Below are positions 25,828 to 34,092 of a stretch of DNA of 64,000 bases, piece after piece. The first letter of the stretch is position 1. Every line of letters starts with the position of its first letter. The notes below the pieces were generated by a model, which saw only the letters and a list, made by a program, of their open reading frames with translations, was not told where the DNA came from and made no database searches. The stretch is taken from the NCBI GenBank assembly GCA_943372515.1, contig CALRYY010000010.1:1-64000 (forward strand), in the 5' to 3' direction. The stretch is from RAM1 sp943372515 (lineage in GTDB: Bacteria > Pseudomonadota > Gammaproteobacteria > Burkholderiales > Burkholderiaceae_C). The position numbers were made by a program, and so were the translations under genes.

Positions 25828-26519
25828 AGCTGGCGATCATTCCTGCGCGCGGTGGCAGCAAGCGCATCGCCCGCAAGAACATCCGCCCGTTTGCCGGCAG
25901 GCCGGTCATTGCCTACTCGGTCGAAGCCGCCCTGGGCAGCCAGTGCTTCGACCATGTCATCGTGTCCACCGACGACGACGAGATCGCCAACATCGCCCGG
26001 GCCTGCGGCGCAGAAGTCCCCTTCACGCGGCCCGCCGCACTGTCGGACGACCACACCGTGCTGGCCGATGTGATCGTGCATGCCATCGAATGGTTCGAAG
26101 GCCGCAGCCAGCCGGTGCAGGCGGCCTGCTGCGTATTTGCCACCGCGCCCTTCGTCAGCGCTTCGGCGCTGCGGCAAGGCGCGGATGCACTTGCTGGCGG
26201 CAAATCGTTTGCCATCGCCGTCACGTCGTTCCCCTTTGCCGTGCAGCGCGCGGTCCGCATCCTGCCCGATGGCTCGCTGGACGCGCTGTACCCGCAATAC
26301 GGCCAGACCCGCTCCCAGGACCTGGAGCCCGCCTGGCATGACGCCGGGCAGTTCTGCTGGGGCACGCGCGACGCATTCATCCAGCGCCTGGCGGCCTTTG
26401 CACCGCATACCGCCGCCGTCAAACTGCCGCGCCATCTGGTGCAGGACCTGGATACACCGGAAGACTGGCACCGGGCCGAGCTGATGTACGAGGCGCTGCG
26501 CCGCCGCGGAGAGCTGTAG
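25824..26519 (+). CDS. pseF: Pseudaminic acid cytidylyltransferase
   Basis: A 231-residue nucleotidyltransferase that activates pseudaminic acid with CTP to CMP-Pse. It begins MKLAIIPARGGSKRIARKNI, the CMP-NulO synthetase signature (P-loop-like GGSKRI). VSTDDDEIA, CVFATAPFVS and QDLDTPEDW are conserved blocks. It overlaps pseC by 4 nt, and pseG starts 1 nt after its stop. The PseF rather than NeuA identity follows from the neighbours and the sequence character. Confidence 0.95.
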   Translation: MKLAIIPARGGSKRIARKNIRPFAGRPVIAYSVEAALGSQCFDHVIVSTDDDEIANIARACGAEVPFTRPAALSDDHTVLADVIVHAIEWFEGRSQPVQAACCVFATAPFVSASALRQGADALAGGKSFAIAVTSFPFAVQRAVRILPDGSLDALYPQYGQTRSQDLEPAWHDAGQFCWGTRDAFIQRLAAFAPHTAAVKLPRHLVQDLDTPEDWHRAELMYEALRRRGEL

Positions 26520-26520
26520 C

Positions 26521-27546
26521 GTGCGGTGGCTCGTGCGGGCCGACGCATCGGTCACCCTCGGCGCAGGCCACATCGCCCGCTGCCTGACCCTGGCCCGGCA
26601 GGCGCGCCTGCATGGCGCCCAGGTCGAATTCGTCTGCCGTGACCTGGCGGGCGCGCTCATCCCCCAGATCCGCCAGGACGGCTTCACGGTCCACACACTG
26701 GGCGCGCAGGAAGACGATGTGCAGGCAGTGCGCGCCATCGCAGGATCCGGCGCAGCGGTGCAGTGGCTGGTGGTGGACCACTACGCCCTGGACGCGTCCT
26801 GGGAAAGCCGGGTTCAAGGCGCCGCCGCCAGCATCCTGGTCATCGACGATCTGGCCAACCGCCCCCACGACTGCACTGCGCTGCTGGACCAGAACTTCTG
26901 GCCTGACGCCACCGCCCGCTACCAGGGGCTGGTCCCACCCCATTGCCTGCAACTGCTGGGCCCCGCCTACCTGCTGCTGCGCGACGAGTTTGCCCAGGCG
27001 CGCGCCACGCTGCAGCGCGACTTCACACGGATGCGACGGCTGCTGGTCAACTTTGGCGGCGCAGACGAGCCGAATGTGACCTGCCTGGCCCTGGACGCCC
27101 TGATCGCGCTGGGCGCAACGGACATCGCGATTGACGTGGTCATCGGGGCCGGCAACCCCCACAAGGCAGCAGTAAAGCAGAGGCTGGCAGTACTGCCACA
27201 CGCCCGTTTGCACGTGCAGGCCTCCAACATGGCCGAACTCATTGCCCAGGCTGACCTGGCCATCGGCGCCTGCGGGTCCAGCACCTGGGAACGCTGCTTC
27301 CTGGGGCTGCCCACCGTGGCCGTCGTCCTGGCGGAAAATCAGCGCCTGGCCGCACAACAGCTGGCCAACGAAGGCGTTCTGGTCAACATCGGGGCGTTGG
27401 ATGCAGCGACGCCGGTCGCATTGCGCAGCGAAGTCGCGGCGCTGATGAACGATCCGAAGCGCCGGGCCGCTTTAGGCCAGCGCGCCATGGACATCATGCC
27501 GGCCCAGGTGGCAGACCTGGCGGGCATTCTGCTGAAACAAGGTTGA
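26521..27546 (+). CDS. pseG: UDP-2,4-diacetamido-2,4,6-trideoxy-altropyranose hydrolase
   Basis: A 341-residue GT-B-fold hydrolase that removes UDP to give the free 6-deoxy-AltdiNAc sugar. The N-terminus reads VRADASVTLGAGHIARCLTLA; His17 in GAGHIAR matches the catalytic His of PseG. VVDHYALDASWE, LLVNFGGADEPN, and IGACGSSTWERCFLGLPT are typical MurG-like nucleotide-binding blocks. The start is GTG, 1 nt after pseF. Length is normal. Confidence 0.94.
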   Translation: MRWLVRADASVTLGAGHIARCLTLARQARLHGAQVEFVCRDLAGALIPQIRQDGFTVHTLGAQEDDVQAVRAIAGSGAAVQWLVVDHYALDASWESRVQGAAASILVIDDLANRPHDCTALLDQNFWPDATARYQGLVPPHCLQLLGPAYLLLRDEFAQARATLQRDFTRMRRLLVNFGGADEPNVTCLALDALIALGATDIAIDVVIGAGNPHKAAVKQRLAVLPHARLHVQASNMAELIAQADLAIGACGSSTWERCFLGLPTVAVVLAENQRLAAQQLANEGVLVNIGALDAATPVALRSEVAALMNDPKRRAALGQRAMDIMPAQVADLAGILLKQG

Positions 27547-27552
27547 ACCAAC

Positions 27553-28098
27553 ATGCTGAATTTCAGGAAGATGACCGATGCCGACCAGGCGATGGTGCTG
27601 GCCTGGCGCGTCAAACCCGAAGTCGCCGATTTCATGGTGACGCAGGTGCACAACGACCTGGCCCGCCAGCGCCAGTGGTTTGATGGCGTCAAGAACTCAG
27701 CCGCAGCGCAGTACTGGATCATTGAATTTGCCGGGCGGCCCGTCGGCGTCATCAACCTGGCCGCCATCGACCGCACCAACCGCCATGCCACCTGGGGGCT
27801 GTACCTCGGTGAAAAGCTCAACTCCCCCATTGGCGGGATGATCCCTGTGTATTTCTACAATTACGTTTTTGCGCGCAGCGACCTGGACCTGCACAAGCTG
27901 TACGGCATGGTGCTTGAAACCAATACCGGCATGCTCAAGATGCATGAGGTCTGTGGCTACCGGCAGGTGGGCGTTCACCTGGACCATGTGTGGCGGCAGG
28001 GGCAGTCCCTCAACGTGCATGTGGTCGAGCTGCTGCGCGACACCTGGCTGGAAAAGGGCAAGCGTTTTGCCAGCTACCAGGCCCCCTTTGAAAGCTGA
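27553..28098 (+). CDS. pseH: UDP-4-amino-4,6-dideoxy-N-acetyl-altrosamine N-acyltransferase (GNAT)
   Basis: A 181-residue GNAT protein. The family part FRKMTDADQAMVLAWRVKPEV, VGVINLAAIDRTNRHATWGLYLGE and LEKGKRF fit PseH, which acetylates N4 of the PseC product from acetyl-CoA. The order in the pathway is B-C-H-G-I-F. In this locus two ACPs and an acyl module follow directly, so this enzyme is a candidate for using an acyl donor other than acetyl-CoA. That is inference; no residue proves it. Gaps are 6 bp before and 36 bp after. Confidence 0.9.
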   Translation: MLNFRKMTDADQAMVLAWRVKPEVADFMVTQVHNDLARQRQWFDGVKNSAAAQYWIIEFAGRPVGVINLAAIDRTNRHATWGLYLGEKLNSPIGGMIPVYFYNYVFARSDLDLHKLYGMVLETNTGMLKMHEVCGYRQVGVHLDHVWRQGQSLNVHVVELLRDTWLEKGKRFASYQAPFES

Positions 28099-28134
28099 GC
28101 TTGCGGCATCTACCGGAGCCAGGAGTAATGAAAA

Positions 28135-28440
28135 ATGATCCAAAAACAAGCCATTCTTGACCTGGTGCTGGCCGCCGTCCAATCGCTCAACGAAGAGCTG
28201 GAACCCTCCCGCCAGCTGCAACTGGCCGAAGACACGTTGCTGTTCGGCGAGGGCTCGGACCTGGATTCGCTGTCGCTGGTGTCCGTCATCGTCGATATTG
28301 AAACAGCCGTGGCCGACCAGTTCGGCGAACCCATCAGCCTGACCGATGACAAGGCCATGAGTCGGCCGGTGTCGCCCTATACCCACGTGGGGGCATTGGT
28401 AGACTACATTTTTGAGCTTCTGGACGACACGTCCGCCTGA
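28135..28440 (+). CDS. Acyl carrier protein-like protein 1
   Basis: A 101-residue acidic carrier protein. The phosphopantetheine Ser is S45 in GSDLDSLSLVSVIVDIE. The usual flanking acidic helix follows, and a longer insert (ADQFGEPISLTDDKAMSR) separates it from the last helix. It is clearly different from the housekeeping AcpP at 62386-62625. AGGAG sits 9 bp before the ATG at 28135; the ATG at 28128 is out of frame. It likely carries the acyl group for the neighbouring reductase and synthase genes. Confidence 0.85.
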   Translation: MIQKQAILDLVLAAVQSLNEELEPSRQLQLAEDTLLFGEGSDLDSLSLVSVIVDIETAVADQFGEPISLTDDKAMSRPVSPYTHVGALVDYIFELLDDTSA

Positions 28441-28464
28441 AGCACCGCTCCTGGACACCCCGCC

Positions 28465-29172
28465 ATGCACTATTCTGGAAAGACGGTTCTCATCACTGGC
28501 AGCAGCAGGGGCGTGGGCAGGCAACTGACCGAGCACATGCTGGCGCAGGGCGCCACCGTCATCGGCTTTGCCCGCGGCGAAGCGGGCGTGACGCATGCGG
28601 CCTACCACCACATCCAGGTGGACCTGGCCGACGCCGCAGCGATCACCACCGCCTTCATGGCCGTTCGCAAGCTCACGCCGCAGGTGGACATCGTCATCAA
28701 CAACGCGGCTGTCCTCACATCGCAGTACGCCATGATCATGCCGCCGGCCGCCGCGCAGGCCATGGTCAACGTGAACCTGCTGGCCACCTTCCTGGTGTCG
28801 CGCGAGGCGGCCAAGCTCATGCGCAAGTCCAAGTGGGGCCGCATCATCAACATCGGGTCCATGGCGGCCAGCCTGGAGCCCATGGGCGACTCGGTCTACG
28901 CGGCCTGCAAGGCCGGCGTGGCCACGCTGGCCAATGTGATGGCCAAGGAATTCGGCTCGTTTGGCGTGACCTGCAACACGCTGGCCATCTCGGCCATTGA
29001 AAGCGACATGCTCAGCCAGCTGCCGCGCGACAAGATCGACGCCATCATTGCCGGCCTGCCGGTGCCGCGCTTCGCGGCCATTGAAGACATCACCAACGTG
29101 ATCGATTTTTTTGCCGCCGAAAGCAGCAGCTACATCACCGCGCAGACGATCTACCTTGGGGGGGTGAATTGA
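28465..29172 (+). CDS. SDR family oxidoreductase (FabG-like)
   Basis: A 235-residue classical short-chain dehydrogenase. The cofactor motif is TGSSRGVGRQL, with the NNAA motif in IVINNAAVLTS. The catalytic Ser is in INIGSMAAS and the Tyr/Lys pair in SVYAACKAG. It may reduce a 3-oxoacyl-ACP or a sugar intermediate. Placed between ACP1 and the hydrolase, the first is favoured. The stop overlaps the next gene's TTG start by 4 nt. Confidence 0.85.
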   Translation: MHYSGKTVLITGSSRGVGRQLTEHMLAQGATVIGFARGEAGVTHAAYHHIQVDLADAAAITTAFMAVRKLTPQVDIVINNAAVLTSQYAMIMPPAAAQAMVNVNLLATFLVSREAAKLMRKSKWGRIINIGSMAASLEPMGDSVYAACKAGVATLANVMAKEFGSFGVTCNTLAISAIESDMLSQLPRDKIDAIIAGLPVPRFAAIEDITNVIDFFAAESSSYITAQTIYLGGVN

Positions 29173-29861
29173 CGGCCAGCCCCGTCACGCTCACAACCGT
29201 GGGGCCGGGTACCTGGCAGGTCACGGCCGGTGTTTTTGCGTCCAACTGCTATATCCATTCGGCGCAACCGGGCACCTGCGTGCTGGTGGACCCGGGCCTG
29301 GACCCGCAGGGCATTGACGATCAATTGGGGACGCTGGGCCTGCGGCCAGTGGCCGTGCTGTGCACGCACGGCCACTTCGACCATGTGGGCGGCGCATCGC
29401 ATTTCCAGTCCCGCTACGGCATCCCGGTGCACCTGCCCCTGGCCGATACACCGACGGCCAAGGCATCCAACTTCCTGCTGATGGCGCTGCGCATTCCGGC
29501 GCGTATCACCCTGGCCGACTTCACGGCGGTGGCCCCTGGCGCCACCACTGTGCAGGCCGGCGGGGCCAGCTACCGCTACCTCCCCTGCCCCGGCCATACA
29601 CCCGGCAGTTCCATCGTCTGCATTGACGGCTATGGTTTCTCGGGCGACTCCATCTATGCGCGCGGCGTGGGCCTGTCCAAGCTGCCCGGTGAAAACCATG
29701 CCTTGCTGAAAGCCAGCATCCAGGCCCTGTGGGACACCCTGGCGGGCGACATGATCATCTGCCCCGGCCACGGCCCTGTGGCCCGCTGGGACACCATCCG
29801 TGAAACCAACACATCCCTGCGGGACTTCATGTCGGCACAACACAAGGCGGTGGACGCATGA
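29169..29861 (+). CDS. Metallo-beta-lactamase fold hydrolase
   Basis: A 230-residue MBL-fold protein. The metal site HGHFDH (His67, His69, Asp71, His72) is intact, with further ligands in LPCPGHTPGS, SGDSIY and CPGHGP. It resembles glyoxalase II-like and thioesterase-like hydrolases. In an ACP-based module it may release or proofread acyl thioesters; that role is inference. It starts with TTG overlapping the SDR stop, after a G-rich ribosome-binding site, and overlaps the next gene by 4 nt. Confidence 0.8.
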   Translation: MTASPVTLTTVGPGTWQVTAGVFASNCYIHSAQPGTCVLVDPGLDPQGIDDQLGTLGLRPVAVLCTHGHFDHVGGASHFQSRYGIPVHLPLADTPTAKASNFLLMALRIPARITLADFTAVAPGATTVQAGGASYRYLPCPGHTPGSSIVCIDGYGFSGDSIYARGVGLSKLPGENHALLKASIQALWDTLAGDMIICPGHGPVARWDTIRETNTSLRDFMSAQHKAVDA

Positions 29862-30901
29862 CAGCCCTCCTTGAAGCGTCCGGCATCGGCATCGTCGGCC
29901 TGGGGCACCACCTGCCCACACGCATCGAGACCAACGAAGAGCTGTGCGCCAACCTGGACGTCACGCCTGAATGGATCCTTGAGAAAACAGGCATTGCGCG
30001 CCGCTACCTGGCGTTGCCTGAAGACACGGCCTCAGGCTACGCACTGGCGGCCTCGCGCAAGGCACTGGATACCGCAGGCCTGGAGGCAGCGGATATCGAC
30101 CTCGTCGTGGCCTGCACCTTCTCGGCCGACTACACCTTCCCGCCCCTGTCAGCCAAGGTGCACAAGGACCTGGGCCTGCGTGGCGGCCAGATCTTTGACC
30201 TGCAGGCCAACTGCTCCGGTTTTGTGAGTGGCCTGACTGCCGCCACCGACCGCATGCGCCTGGACGGTTCGGTGCGCAACGCGCTCGTCATTGGCGTGGA
30301 AATGAACAGCCGGGTGATCGACCGGCGCAATGCCGACGCGTCGATTTACCACAGCGATGGCGCGGGCGCGGTGGTGCTGGGCCGCACACCGGGCGCGGGC
30401 ATCATCGCGTCGTCGTTCCACACCGACAGCTCCAACTACGAAGCCGTCCGGCTGCGCGGCGGCGGTTCGTCGTTCCGCGCTGCGGGCGGCAGCTTTGACG
30501 CAGCGGTAGACATGATGGAGCTCAACGGCATCGCCACCTGGAAGCAGGCCATCACGCATTTGCCGCCAGTGATCCGCTCGGCGCTGGCCAAGGCGGGCGC
30601 GACGGTGCCGGATGTGGACTTCTTCATCTTTCACCAGGCCAACCTGCGCCTGATCGAATACCTGGTGCGCAAGATGAAAATCGAGGACAGCCGTACCTTC
30701 ACCAACGTGCAGGACATCGGCAACACCGGTGCCGCCTCGGTGCCCATTGCCCTGAGCGAGGCCTGGGGCAAGGGGCTGCTGGCCAAAGACAGCCTGGTCA
30801 CGCTGGCCGCAGTAGGCGCCGGCTTCAATTTCGGCGCCAGCGCGTGGCGCTGGGCGATCCAGCCACCAACACCAGGGAGCAGCGATGTTTCAGGACTTTG
30901 A
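29858..30901 (+). CDS. Beta-ketoacyl-ACP synthase III family protein
   Basis: A 347-residue thiolase-fold enzyme of the FabH class. The catalytic triad is visible: Cys119 in DLQANCSGF, His259 in FHQANLRL and Asn289 in DIGNTGAAS. FabH-like enzymes start chains from an acyl-CoA plus malonyl-ACP, or join an acyl group to another nucleophile. It is distinct from the housekeeping fab genes at the right end. In tetronate pathways a FabH-like enzyme works with FkbH and an ACP, both encoded just downstream here. The actual substrates cannot be read from sequence. It overlaps the next gene by 17 nt. Confidence 0.88.
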   Translation: MTALLEASGIGIVGLGHHLPTRIETNEELCANLDVTPEWILEKTGIARRYLALPEDTASGYALAASRKALDTAGLEAADIDLVVACTFSADYTFPPLSAKVHKDLGLRGGQIFDLQANCSGFVSGLTAATDRMRLDGSVRNALVIGVEMNSRVIDRRNADASIYHSDGAGAVVLGRTPGAGIIASSFHTDSSNYEAVRLRGGGSSFRAAGGSFDAAVDMMELNGIATWKQAITHLPPVIRSALAKAGATVPDVDFFIFHQANLRLIEYLVRKMKIEDSRTFTNVQDIGNTGAASVPIALSEAWGKGLLAKDSLVTLAAVGAGFNFGASAWRWAIQPPTPGSSDVSGL

Positions 30902-32072
30902 CGCGATCCAGGTGGGGGACGAGCGCTCACTGCAAAAAACCATCACCGCCGACGATGTGCGCCGGTTCGTCGAGATGACGGGCGACGACAACCCGCTGCA
31001 TGTGGACCCGCAGTACGCGCAAACCACACCGTTCAAGGACGTGGTCGTGCACGGCATGCTGGGGGCAGCGTTCCTGTCCACCGTGATCGGCACCAAGCTG
31101 CCCGGCAAGGGCGCGCTGTGGGTGTCGCAGCAGATGGACTTTTTGCTGCCGGTGCGCCTGGACGACCAGCTCACCGTGACCTGTGCGGTCACCAGAAAAC
31201 ATGCCGGTGAACGCCTGCTGGAGCTGGACACCACCATCGTCAACCAGCACCGCCAGAAAGTGCTGACGGGCCGCGGCAAGGTCAAGGTCATGCAAGCCCC
31301 TGCGCCCCAGGCGCAGGGCGCTGTGGCCGCAGCCTGCCGCGTCGCCATCGTGACCGGTGGCTCCGGCGGCATTGGCAGCGCCATCTGCGAGCGCCTGGCC
31401 AAAGACGGCTACGCGGTCGTCGTCCACTACGCACGCAATGCCGACGGCGCCCAGCAAATCTGTGACCGCATCCAAAGCAGCGGCGGCAAGGCCGTGGCCG
31501 TGGGCGCAGACCTGCTGGCTGCAGATTCCGCCCAGCGCCTGGTGGATGCCGCCCTTCAGAATTTCGGCGGCGTCGGCCTGCTGGTCAACAACGCGTCGGC
31601 CCGCATCGCGTCCATCCCTGCGCTGTCCACGCAGTGGGCCGACATCCAGGCGCACCTGGATGTGCAGGTCAAGGCGGCACTCACCCTGTCGCAGCTGTGC
31701 GCCAAAGACATGGCCCAACGCAAGGCGGGCCGTATCGTGAACATCGGTTCGCAGGCGACTGACGGCGTGCCGACCGCCGGCTGGCTGCACTACACGCTGG
31801 CCAAAACCGCGCAGGCCGCGCTGACGCGCAGCCTGGCGCTGGAATTGGGCCCCATGGGCATTGGCGTGAACACGGTGGCGCCGGGCATGACAGACACCCA
31901 CCTGATCGGCGACATCCCGGAAAAGGTGCAGTTGCTGACCGCCCGCCAGACCCCCCTGCGCCGTCTGGCCACGGCCGACGACATTGCCGGTGCCGTGGCC
32001 TACCTGGCGTCTGACGCGGCGCAGTTCGTGACCGGCCAGACGCTGCGGGTCAACGGCGGCCTGGTGATGTGA
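30885..32072 (+). CDS. MaoC-like dehydratase / SDR reductase fusion
   Basis: A 395-residue two-domain protein. Residues about 1-135 are a MaoC hot-dog domain with the hydratase dyad pattern D-x4-H (Asp34, His39) in TGDDNPLHVDP. Residues about 150-395 are a FabG-like SDR with VTGGSGGIGSAI, LVNNASA, and the catalytic HYTLAKTA. The pair would interconvert 3-oxoacyl, 3-hydroxyacyl and enoyl thioesters. Fusion of the two activities in one chain suggests channelling. I see no frameshift; the linker (PAPQAQGAVAAA) is short and continuous. Confidence 0.87.
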   Translation: MFQDFDAIQVGDERSLQKTITADDVRRFVEMTGDDNPLHVDPQYAQTTPFKDVVVHGMLGAAFLSTVIGTKLPGKGALWVSQQMDFLLPVRLDDQLTVTCAVTRKHAGERLLELDTTIVNQHRQKVLTGRGKVKVMQAPAPQAQGAVAAACRVAIVTGGSGGIGSAICERLAKDGYAVVVHYARNADGAQQICDRIQSSGGKAVAVGADLLAADSAQRLVDAALQNFGGVGLLVNNASARIASIPALSTQWADIQAHLDVQVKAALTLSQLCAKDMAQRKAGRIVNIGSQATDGVPTAGWLHYTLAKTAQAALTRSLALELGPMGIGVNTVAPGMTDTHLIGDIPEKVQLLTARQTPLRRLATADDIAGAVAYLASDAAQFVTGQTLRVNGGLVM

Positions 32073-33860
32073 ATGATCTCTGGAAACGTTGACGCGCGGA
32101 CGGCGCTGCAGGATTCGGGGGTCTCGCTGGCCAAGGTCATGCAGGCGCTCAAGGCGATTGAGCCCGGCCTGGACGCATCGCGCACCGTTCACCTGGGCGT
32201 GTCGGCAGCCATCACCGCCGACGGCCTGGCGCCGTTCCTGCGCAAGCAGGCCGCCCTGGCCGGCGTGAAGGCCGTGGTGACGCAAGGCGGGTTTGACGAC
32301 CCGCTGGGTGACATGGCGCGGTTTGCTGCGCAAGGCGTGACGCATGTGGTGCTGGTGCCGTTTCTGGACGCCATCCTGCCGCACCTGGAGTCTCGCGCCG
32401 CCATGCTGGACCCGGCCGGGCTGGAGGCCAAGGCGGCCGAGTTTTCTGCCCGCTACACACTGGCGCTGCAGCAGGCGGGCGGGTTTGACACGGTCTTCGT
32501 CTGCGGCCTGCACCGCATCACCCGCGCGCCGGGTGGCGATGAAGACGACGTGCAGCAGCTGCTGGCCCGCTTCAACGGCCTTCTGCGCGCTATCGTGCAG
32601 GCCCATGCCAACACCAAATGGATTGACACCGGCAGCATCGTCCACGAGATCGGCCTGGACGCCGCCATCGACGCGCGGTTTTTTTACCGTGCCAAGGCAC
32701 CCTACACCCCGCGCTACATGGATGCGCTGGCTTCGGCCATCAGCGTGGCATCCCGGGGCTTTGGCACCTATTTCTACAAATGCCTGGTGCTGGACTGCGA
32801 CAACACGCTGTGGGGTGGCATTCTGGGTGAGGACGGGCTCGCGGGCATCCAGCTGGACCCGTTCAATTACCCCGGCAACGTCTTCTGGCGGGTGCAGAAC
32901 CAGCTGGCGCAGCTGCAGCAACAGGGCGTGCTGCTGTGCCTGTGCAGCAAGAACAACCCCCAGGACGTGCAAGAGGCTTTTGCCAACCATACGTCCATGG
33001 TGCTCAAACCATCGCACATCGTGGTGCGCAAGGTGAACTGGCAGGACAAGCCGCAGAATTTGCGCGAGATTGCCACCGAACTCAACCTGGGGTTGGACAG
33101 CCTCATTTTTGTGGATGACTCGGACTTTGAGTGCAATGCCGTGCGCAGCCAGCTGCCCCAGGTGCGGGTGCTGCAGGTGCCCGCCAACCTGCCCGACTAC
33201 CCGGGCCTGATGGCCCAGGCCGCGCAACTGCTGGTGGGCGCCGGAATTTCAGCGGAAAGCCAGGGCAAGACAGAGCAGTACCGCATGCGCGCCGAGGCGA
33301 TTGCGGCCCAGGCCGAATTCAGCTCGCAGGACGACTACCTGCGATCGCTGCAGCTGCGCGTGACGCTGACGCGCAACGCGCGCGAATCCATCGCCCGAAT
33401 CAGCGAGCTGAGCCAGAAGTCCAACCAGTTCAACCTGACCACGCAACGCTACACCGAAGCCCAGATCAGCCAGCTCATGGACTCACACGCCAGCGCCGTC
33501 TATTCGCTGGTGGTGCAGGACCGGTTCGGCAACGCCGGGCTCACAGGCGTGGTGGTGGTGACCCATGAAGGGTCGCAGGCGCGGGTGGACAATTTCTTCA
33601 TGAGCTGCCGCATCATCGGTCGCGGCGTGGAACACGCCATCTGGCGTCCCATTGCCGAAGAAGCCGTACGCCAGGGGGCCAGCCAGCTGACGGCACAGTA
33701 CATCCCCTCACCCAAGAACGCATTGGTGGCCGGTTTTTATGATGGGCTGGGGTTGCCGCGCTCCAGCGAAACAGCAGGCACCGCCACCTATACTTTTGAC
33801 CTCGCACTCAGCGCAAGCCTGCCTGTGTGCGATCACATCGAGCTCACCTATGTTGGATGA
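32073..33860 (+). CDS. FkbH-like HAD-IIIC family protein
   Basis: A 595-residue protein of the FkbH family. The N-terminal 200 residues resemble the FkbH leader domain. The HAD motif I is VLDCDNTLWGGILGEDG (Asp241, Asp243), motif III is around KVNWQDKP, and FVDDSDFE is motif IV. The C-terminal part is GNAT-like. FkbH proteins take the glyceryl unit from 1,3-bisphosphoglycerate, dephosphorylate it and load it on an ACP. ACP2, overlapping by 11 nt, is the natural partner. The ATG follows the previous stop directly. Glyceryl specificity is inferred from the family. Confidence 0.87.
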   Translation: MISGNVDARTALQDSGVSLAKVMQALKAIEPGLDASRTVHLGVSAAITADGLAPFLRKQAALAGVKAVVTQGGFDDPLGDMARFAAQGVTHVVLVPFLDAILPHLESRAAMLDPAGLEAKAAEFSARYTLALQQAGGFDTVFVCGLHRITRAPGGDEDDVQQLLARFNGLLRAIVQAHANTKWIDTGSIVHEIGLDAAIDARFFYRAKAPYTPRYMDALASAISVASRGFGTYFYKCLVLDCDNTLWGGILGEDGLAGIQLDPFNYPGNVFWRVQNQLAQLQQQGVLLCLCSKNNPQDVQEAFANHTSMVLKPSHIVVRKVNWQDKPQNLREIATELNLGLDSLIFVDDSDFECNAVRSQLPQVRVLQVPANLPDYPGLMAQAAQLLVGAGISAESQGKTEQYRMRAEAIAAQAEFSSQDDYLRSLQLRVTLTRNARESIARISELSQKSNQFNLTTQRYTEAQISQLMDSHASAVYSLVVQDRFGNAGLTGVVVVTHEGSQARVDNFFMSCRIIGRGVEHAIWRPIAEEAVRQGASQLTAQYIPSPKNALVAGFYDGLGLPRSSETAGTATYTFDLALSASLPVCDHIELTYVG

Positions 33861-34092
33861 AACCAGACTCAAGACCGTCATTGCCGCCATCCTGGAAGTG
33901 GAGCCCGGCGACATCACCGAAGACAGCAGCAGCGACACAATCGAGCAGTGGGACTCGCTGCGCCACATGAACCTGGTGCTGGCGCTGGAAGATGAATTTG
34001 GCGTCTCCATCCCCGATGAAGAAGCCGCCGACATCACCTCGTACAAGCTGATCCGGCTGGTGCTGGCTGGTTTGCTCAAGGATGCGCCGTGA
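33850..34092 (+). CDS. Acyl carrier protein-like protein 2
   Basis: An 80-residue ACP. The phosphopantetheine Ser is S36 in IEQWDSLRHMNLVLALEDE, and FGVSIPDEE continues the recognition helix. The open frame is longer upstream, but MLDETRLKTVIAAIL is the ACP start and overlaps the FkbH end by 11 nt. It is of the type usually found next to FkbH proteins and short AMP-ligases. Its stop overlaps the ligase start (GTGA). Confidence 0.88.
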   Translation: MLDETRLKTVIAAILEVEPGDITEDSSSDTIEQWDSLRHMNLVLALEDEFGVSIPDEEAADITSYKLIRLVLAGLLKDAP

